DNA of 47,152 bases from an uncultured Anaeromyxobacter sp. (GTDB lineage Bacteria; Myxococcota; Myxococcia; Myxococcales; Anaeromyxobacteraceae), in the NCBI GenBank assembly GCA_903904005.1, contig CAIVAR010000181.1, positions 1 to 47,152 of the forward strand. The letters run 5' to 3'. A program made the position numbers and the translations under genes. A model generated the notes under the pieces. The model searched no databases, was not told the origin of the DNA, and worked only from the letters and a program-made list of their open reading frames with translations. Shown piece after piece: positions 46,223 to 47,152 of this stretch. Position 1 is the first letter of the stretch. Each line of letters begins with the position of its first letter.

Positions 46223-47152
46223 ATGACGAAGTCCCGAACGAAGCCCGGCTGGAGCACCGCCATCCTGCTCGCCCTCCTCGTCGCCGCACCGGCCGCGGCC
46301 CGTGCGCACGACGGACACGACGACGCGGACGACGGCATCGAGACTCGCGAGGAAGCCGCCCGACCCGTCGAGTGGGAGGACGAGAGCGCCCCGCGCTCCG
46401 AGCGCGTGGCCGTGAGGATCCTCGGCATCAACGACTTCCACGGCCAGCTCTCGGCCGGCAAGCTGGTCTCGAAGCGGCCGGTGGGCTCGGCGGGCGTGCT
46501 CGCCGCCTACCTTCGCGCCGCCTCCGTCGCCACGCCCTACCGGACCCTGATCGTTCACGCCGGCGATCACGTCGGTGCCTCCCCGGCCTCGTCGGCGCTC
46601 CTCCAGGACGAGCCAGCCATCTCCTTCCTGAACCAGCTCGCCAACCGGCACTGCCGCCACCTCGAGGCCGAGGACCGGGGCGGGATCGGGGGCCGGGAGG
46701 AGGACGAGGACCGGTACGAGGGCTGGCTGGACCCGCGCTGCAACCTGGCCGGCACGACCGGCAACCACGAGTTCGACGAGGGCATCGTCGAGCTGCAGCG
46801 GCTCCTCGGCGGCGGCAACCACGGCAACGGGCCGTTCCTCGAGACCCACTGGCGCGGAGCCCGCTATCCCACGCTGGCTGCGAACGTCGTCGACGCGGCC
46901 ACCGGCAAGCCCGTGCTCCCGCCCTACGTGGTGAAGCGCGTGGACGGCGTTCCCATCGCCTTCGTCGGCGTCGTCCTGAAGGAGACGCCGACCGTGGTGA
47001 CCCCGACCGGGGTCGCCGGACTCCGCTTCCTCGACGAGGCCGACGCGGTGAATTCCTACGTCCCCGAGCTGCGCCGACGCGGCGTGCACGCCATCGTCGT
47101 CCTCATCCACCAGGGTGGCAGCCAGAAGAGCTACACGGGGGTCACCGATCCG
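46223..47152 (+). CDS. Secreted 5'-nucleotidase/metallophosphatase, 3' end cut by window edge
   Basis: 310 codons are present and the frame is open at the window end. Signal peptide MTKSRTKPGWSTAILLALLV with cleavage near AARAHD; a histidine/aspartate-rich segment follows (HDGHDDADDGIE). The calcineurin-like metal motifs of the UshA/5'-nucleotidase family are clear: RILGINDFHGQLS, VHAGDHVGASPASSALL, TTGNHEFDEG and AIVVLIHQGG. An acidic insert (GREEDEDRYEG) lies between motifs 2 and 3. A periplasmic or secreted nucleotide or phosphoester hydrolase. The 5'-nucleotidase C-terminal domain lies beyond the window. Ribosome site GGAGG before the ATG. With ppk nearby, a phosphate-related role is possible. 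Confidence 0.9.
   Translation, partial: MTKSRTKPGWSTAILLALLVAAPAAARAHDGHDDADDGIETREEAARPVEWEDESAPRSERVAVRILGINDFHGQLSAGKLVSKRPVGSAGVLAAYLRAASVATPYRTLIVHAGDHVGASPASSALLQDEPAISFLNQLANRHCRHLEAEDRGGIGGREEDEDRYEGWLDPRCNLAGTTGNHEFDEGIVELQRLLGGGNHGNGPFLETHWRGARYPTLAANVVDAATGKPVLPPYVVKRVDGVPIAFVGVVLKETPTVVTPTGVAGLRFLDEADAVNSYVPELRRRGVHAIVVLIHQGGSQKSYTGVTDP

Overview
The window is high-GC bacterial chromosome of a kind typical of Myxococcota. My best guess is an Anaeromyxobacter-like organism, because of c-type multiheme cytochromes, a MASE1/CHASE histidine kinase, a bacterial acyl-CoA-binding protein, an HNH endonuclease paralogue and the alpha-E/ATP-grasp/transglutaminase operon. That placement is inference: there is no rRNA or other phylogenetic marker. 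I saw no tRNA, rRNA, CRISPR array, insertion sequence or prophage.

Layout. 1-5.9 kb: a cut-off FabF-type ketoacyl synthase, a DODA-type extradiol dioxygenase, and a divergent RND efflux adaptor/pump pair with no outer-membrane factor. 5.9-8.9 kb: a HEAT-repeat protein translationally coupled to a degenerate HD-GYP protein. 9.0-11.7 kb: MarR regulator, MFS transporter and a 41-residue membrane ORF chained by 4-bp overlaps, then a palindrome-rich gap and a lipoprotein. 11.7-15.2 kb: GAF-PAS protein, secreted lipase-like hydrolase, family 2 glycosyltransferase. 15.2-18.85 kb: triheme cytochrome and a P-type cation ATPase that appears to start with ATT.

19.1-23.9 kb is one dense seven-gene run: ABM-like small protein, NapC/NirT tetraheme cytochrome, two-helix membrane protein, secreted protein of unknown function, membrane acyltransferase, SGNH hydrolase and pirin. 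23.9-29.6 kb: hybrid-sensor histidine kinase without receiver, leaderless acyl-CoA-binding protein, a Lys/Ala-rich periplasmic repeat protein, a rearrangement scar with two gene remnants, an HNH endonuclease whose tail runs antisense into its neighbour, and a TVP38/TMEM64 membrane protein. 29.6-34.1 kb: haloacid dehalogenase, YbiT-like ABC-F ATPase, DUF2062 protein, RlmL-like methyltransferase, PAP2 phosphatase.

34.1-43.3 kb is the most interesting block: a five-gene minus-strand operon of transglutaminase-DUF2126 fusion, second stand-alone DUF2126, circularly permuted ATP-grasp, alpha-E protein, and a class II amidotransferase-transglutaminase fusion that lacks the amidotransferase nucleophile. 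It is a predicted but biochemically undefined peptide-tagging or amide-ligation pathway. 43.5-47.2 kb: a short polyphosphate kinase with a Pho-box-like leader, a MAPEG protein, and the start of a secreted 5'-nucleotidase.

Two patterns cut across the window. Several monocistronic genes have a GCTANNNT -10 element, and in three of them it lies exactly six bases before the ATG, which predicts leaderless mRNAs. Many operons are chained by ATGA or GTGA overlaps.
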